DNA from: an uncultured Dorea sp.
GTDB taxonomy: Bacteria; Bacillota; Clostridia; Lachnospirales; Lachnospiraceae
Direction: 5' to 3'
Length of the DNA: 8,095 nt
Assembly (NCBI GenBank): GCA_910578455.1
Contig: CAJTQA010000068.1
Coordinates: 1-8,095 of the forward strand
Shown: positions 6,231 through 8,095 of the stretch, one piece after another
Layout: every line of letters starts with the position of its first letter
Position numbering within the stretch: the stretch's first letter is position 1
Program-made: the position numbers and the translations under genes
The notes under the pieces: model-generated
The model's input: only the letters and a program-made list of their open reading frames with translations
Database searches by the model: none
Told to the model about the DNA's origin: nothing

Positions 6231-7521
6231 CTTCAAAATCCCCCCATCCTGACACGAGCATGGTCACCAGACGGTCACTGGATGCCTCCAGCTCCCTTGT
6301 AATGTCACCTTTGTCCTGGAGATACAGGAACGAGCTTTCCGGGCTGCTGTCACCCCTCCAGTACTGGATGCTCCCGATATCCTCGCCCCTGAGTACGAGC
6401 TGGACCGTGAACCAGTGGCGCAGCGCATGTGTCCCAAGCTGGTTCTCATACAGTAGCTGTCCATAGAGCCTCAGTTCCGGGTCGCTGCTCTTTATCAGGT
6501 ATGGGCGGAGATGCCCATCCACCAACTCACGGAACCTCGTCCGGTAAGTCTCATAGGTCATGGCTTCCCCATTCCTGTTGATGAACATGGGGCAGTAGTC
6601 CCTGTCGAACTCCCGCCCGGAAAGGAACTCCCTGTGCAGCTCGTATGCCTTGCAGAAAGCCCCCAGGAATGCGGGGTAGACACCCTGCCTGCGCTCTTTC
6701 TTGATCATCCCGACCTCAACGTCATCATCCCGTATCCGGATTTCCTGTTCAACATCGACCACGGCGCTGACTACACGCCCGCCAAGCTCAGTGAATGTGA
6801 TCCCCCTCCCCAGGGGGCTGCATTCCTGCCGCACGCTGCATACCTCCCCGGCGCGCAGCCCCGCGAATGCCTGCAGGCAGAGTCCGAAGGCGATGTCCCT
6901 GGCATAACGGAAAGCCATCGGGATCAGTACCTCAAAGGCTTTATAAGGGATATCCCGAAAGATCTTTTTCCTCACCGGCATCCCGGAAACCTGGAACACG
7001 GGGACTGCTTTAAGGAAACGCCGCCCATGTCTGTCATACGCGGCTTCGTCGCGGTACAGCTCCGGACGGGTGACCTTCATAAACCCGCCGAACTTCCATA
7101 CAAGGTTCGCCATAAAAGCAGTCACAGCGCCGATACATTTGGTGATGCTGTCCCTTCCCCGGTAGTCCCCGTCCGCTTTCTTTTCCGCTGCATAATAGTC
7201 AAAGTATTCCTGCAGCATCTCCGCTGTAATGCCGAACACATGGCGGATCCCGAACCTCTTTCCATTGTCCACCAGGACATAGTTGAGCATCCCGCAGATG
7301 TAATACAGCTTCTTCTCCGCATTCGATGAGATCGGCTTATACACCTTGAAGCCCGCATAGTCCTGAAGCCTTGTGAACCGGGAGATGACACCATAGCCAT
7401 TCCGTACCACTATGAATGACCTGGAATAGACCACCCCGTCTTCCGTTGCTGTCCGGATGGTATACACTCCATACCTCTGGATCTGTTCCGGCCTTTCCTC
7501 CGGATTCATTAAATCCAACAT
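6217..7521 (-). CDS. Tyrosine recombinase/integrase, TnpA-like, gene A
   Basis: A 434-residue site-specific recombinase, the first gene of the operon. Residues ~65-150 form the core-binding domain. The catalytic domain (~190-405) has Arg I R223 (AFAGLRAGEV), a beta-hairpin lysine (K274 or K275 in MIKKERRQG), a full box II THALRHW with H365 and R368, and box III YWRGDSSPESSFLYLQD with nucleophile Y400. D391 stands where most relatives have His. Length and motifs fit TnpA of Tn554-type elements. ATG 7521 is well supported: AGGAGG precedes it by 9 nt, behind a hairpin leader and a probable promoter. The last codons overlap the start of gene B, so the two are coupled. Role, inferred: cutting and joining the cassette ends at the TTTTGTCG-type sites. 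It has the most complete active site of the three recombinases. Confidence 0.92.
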   Translation of the reverse strand: MLDLMNPEERPEQIQRYGVYTIRTATEDGVVYSRSFIVVRNGYGVISRFTRLQDYAGFKVYKPISSNAEKKLYYICGMLNYVLVDNGKRFGIRHVFGITAEMLQEYFDYYAAEKKADGDYRGRDSITKCIGAVTAFMANLVWKFGGFMKVTRPELYRDEAAYDRHGRRFLKAVPVFQVSGMPVRKKIFRDIPYKAFEVLIPMAFRYARDIAFGLCLQAFAGLRAGEVCSVRQECSPLGRGITFTELGGRVVSAVVDVEQEIRIRDDDVEVGMIKKERRQGVYPAFLGAFCKAYELHREFLSGREFDRDYCPMFINRNGEAMTYETYRTRFRELVDGHLRPYLIKSSDPELRLYGQLLYENQLGTHALRHWFTVQLVLRGEDIGSIQYWRGDSSPESSFLYLQDKGDITRELEASSDRLVTMLVSGWGDFEDDTV

Positions 7522-7540
7522 TTACTGTTACCTCCTTTTC

Positions 7541-7556
7541 CCCGCCTCATGGCGGG
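7541..7556 (-). promoter_or_regulatory. Leader hairpin just upstream of the gene A ribosome-binding site
   Basis: CCCGCC (7541-7546) and GGCGGG (7551-7556) form a perfect 6-bp GC stem with a 4-nt loop. In the transcript it would end about four bases before the AGGAGG of gene A. No U-tract follows, so it is not a terminator. It may protect the 5' end or affect ribosome access. Outside it, TACTGTT (7524-7530) and AACAGTA (7564-7570) form a 7-bp inverted repeat, though the outer arm overlaps the -10 element and may not be transcribed. Confidence 0.5.
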
Positions 7557-7566
7557 ATCAGGCAAC

Positions 7567-7588
7567 AGTATAACAGACAGCGACAAAA
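7567..7588 (-). promoter_or_regulatory. Probable promoter of the five-gene operon
   Basis: The minus strand reads TGTTATACT, an extended -10 (TGn then TATACT, 7572-7567), about 46 bp upstream of ATG 7521. No good -35 hexamer lies at 17 bp, as tolerated by extended -10 promoters. A TTTTGTCG word (7581-7588) lies inside the promoter, so binding by a recombinase or accessory protein there should block transcription. Confidence 0.45.
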
Positions 7589-7718
7589 CTCTGGTCATAC
7601 CTCCAACGACAGAACCTTTTTTGTCGGGCAGTGAATTGTCGCTTTCCCATGGTCAGCGACAAAACCCTCTAACGCCTGTAAATATGCGGTTTCCAGGAGA
7701 TGAAGGGGTTTTGTCGTT
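7578..7718. repeat. Right-end cluster of TTTTGTCG recombinase-type repeats
   Basis: The word CGACAAAA (minus orientation of TTTTGTCG) occurs at 7581-7588 and 7657-7664, inside a 15-bp direct repeat CAGCGACAAAAcyCT (7578-7592, 7654-7668; one mismatch). Plus-orientation copies are at 7619-7626 and 7709-7716. Near-copies are at 7607-7614 (CGACAGAA) and 7634-7641 (AATTGTCG). They pair into two inverted repeats: 7607-7614 with 7619-7626 (4-bp spacer), and TTGTCGCT 7636-7643 with AGCGACAA 7655-7662 (11-bp spacer). The outermost copy belongs to the 12-mer shared with the left end. Confidence 0.65.
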
Positions 7719-7745
7719 GCGGTTTGGGGGAAACCTCCATATTAT

Positions 7746-7763
7746 CCGGGGACGAAGCCCCGG
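7746..7763. repeat. GC-rich hairpin downstream of virD4
   Basis: CCGGGG (7746-7751), loop ACGAAG, CCCCGG (7758-7763). On the minus strand the loop contains UUCG. It follows the virD4 terminator and has no U-tract of its own. It may be an RNA-processing or stability element in the original virD4-maff2 spacer. Confidence 0.45.
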
Positions 7764-7767
7764 TCAT

Positions 7768-7792
7768 AAAAAAGCCGCCCTTGTCAGGCGGC
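7768..7792 (-). terminator. Rho-independent terminator overlapping the virD4 stop codon
   Basis: On the minus strand GCCGCC (7792-7787), loop containing the stop codon TGA (7786-7784), then GGCGGC within GGGCGGC (7780-7774), followed by TTTTTT (7773-7768). The coding sequence runs into the 5' arm. Together with the cassette's own terminator it would isolate the downstream maff2-virB6 genes from virD4 transcription. Confidence 0.65.
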
Positions 7793-8095
7793 GCTGCTCC
7801 CTCTGGACACGGTGTCCAAAGGCTTATACAAAGGCGTCCGGGTCGTCACGTAGTAGTTGAAGATGTCCTCGTCCTCGCCTATGCCCGCCTCCTCCGGCAC
7901 GTCCGCCTCGTACACGGTGTATTGCTCGCTGGGATCCAGCTTCTCCATACGGCACTGTATCAGGCGGGACAGGTCAAAGGGATTTTTCCTGTCTGCTTCC
8001 GCCGTATAGAGGTAATTGGGGTGCTGCTTCAAGTCGTACTTGGGGGAGAAAAAGGGCCGCAGCCCCCGGAGCTGTAAAATGCACTTATCGCCGGG
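7784..8095 (-). CDS. VirD4-like conjugal transfer coupling protein (C-terminal part)
   Basis: The frame is open from the right edge to a TGA at 7784-7786, giving the last 103 residues of a larger protein. It begins PGDKCILQLRGLRPFFSPKY, then DLKQHPNYLYTAEAD, with an acidic tail (EEAGIGEDEDIFNYY) ending RGSSAA. The PGDKCILQLRG...PFxSPKYD..QHPNY pattern is characteristic of the C-terminus of VirD4/TcpA-type coupling proteins (CD1115 family) in Tn1549-like ICEs. These are hexameric membrane ATPases that bring the relaxosome to the type IV secretion channel. The Walker motifs lie outside the window. Its usual downstream partner, maff2, is here 7.3 kb away because of the inserted cassette. The visible part is intact. 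Confidence 0.83.
   Translation of the reverse strand, partial: PGDKCILQLRGLRPFFSPKYDLKQHPNYLYTAEADRKNPFDLSRLIQCRMEKLDPSEQYTVYEADVPEEAGIGEDEDIFNYYVTTRTPLYKPLDTVSRGSSAA

Larger units (their letters stand above)
520..7718 (-). mobile_element. Tn554-like multi-recombinase mobile cassette inserted in an ICE
   Basis: A five-gene minus-strand operon with three tyrosine recombinases and a TnpC-like coiled-coil protein sits between virD4 and maff2, genes that in Tn1549-type ICEs belong to one transfer module. The boundaries are inferred. The shared TTTTGTCGTT occurs at 520-529, 572-581 and 7709-7718, giving an insert of about 7.14 or 7.19 kb depending on which left copy marks the junction. No terminal inverted repeats of transposon type were seen, in keeping with Tn554-family elements, which integrate through their recombinases. 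No antibiotic-resistance genes are present, unlike Tn554 itself. The exact edges could be some tens of bases further out. Comparison with an empty copy of the same ICE would fix them. Confidence 0.65.
7522..7783. other. Intergenic region: cassette right end and operon leader
   Basis: These 262 bp hold no gene. From the operon outward they contain the gene A ribosome-binding site, a leader hairpin (7541-7556), a likely promoter (7567-7575), the right cluster of TTTTGTCG words (7581-7716), GGTTTGGG (7721-7728), a GC-rich hairpin (7746-7763), and the virD4 terminator that runs into the coding end. Confidence 0.75.

Noticed and set aside
6511..7329. A 272-codon plus-strand frame opposite gene A
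   Set aside because: It is antisense to the recombinase catalytic domain, has a composition typical of a shadow frame, and has no promoter or neighbouring plus-strand gene.

Overview
The window looks like part of an integrative and conjugative element (ICE) of the Tn1549 / Clostridioides CD1110-CD1115 type, from a G+C-rich gut Firmicute (Lachnospiraceae or Oscillospiraceae-like). A self-contained mobile cassette of about 7.2 kb interrupts its transfer module. The ICE identity rests on three fragments, all on the minus strand: the C-terminus of a VirD4-like coupling protein at the right edge, a decayed Maff2-family small membrane protein, and the N-terminus of a VirB6/TrbL-like channel protein at the left edge. 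The host assignment is inference from these families and the base composition.

The cassette (about 520-7718) is one minus-strand operon of five overlapping genes. In transcription order they are: a 434-aa tyrosine recombinase (A), a ~613-aa divergent tyrosine recombinase (B), a 517-aa tyrosine recombinase with a C-terminal Cys/His cluster (C), a 242-aa coiled-coil protein resembling TnpC (D), and a 435-aa protein made of six ~70-residue zinc-ribbon modules (E). The A-B-coiled-coil layout recalls Tn554 TnpA/TnpB/TnpC. This locus has a third recombinase and a repeat protein that Tn554 lacks. No resistance or metabolic cargo is visible, so E is either part of the machinery or the only cargo.

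Both ends of the cassette carry clusters of an 8-bp word TTTTGTCG and its reverse complement, at least three copies on the left (520-579) and four to six on the right (7581-7716). A 12-bp direct repeat GGTTTTGTCGTT lies at 570-581 and 7707-7718. Outside these lie CCCAAACC (498-505) and GGTTTGGG (7721-7728), which would form a perfect stem in the empty site. The right cluster surrounds the probable operon promoter, which suggests that the recombinases may regulate their own expression.

The non-coding left end (484-853) contains a strong, multiply nested stem-loop with a U-tract (649-712), a partly duplicated ~100-bp unit, and recurring short words. It is the likely transcription terminator and possibly a structured RNA. 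I did not see a CRISPR array, tRNA, rRNA or classic insertion sequence.
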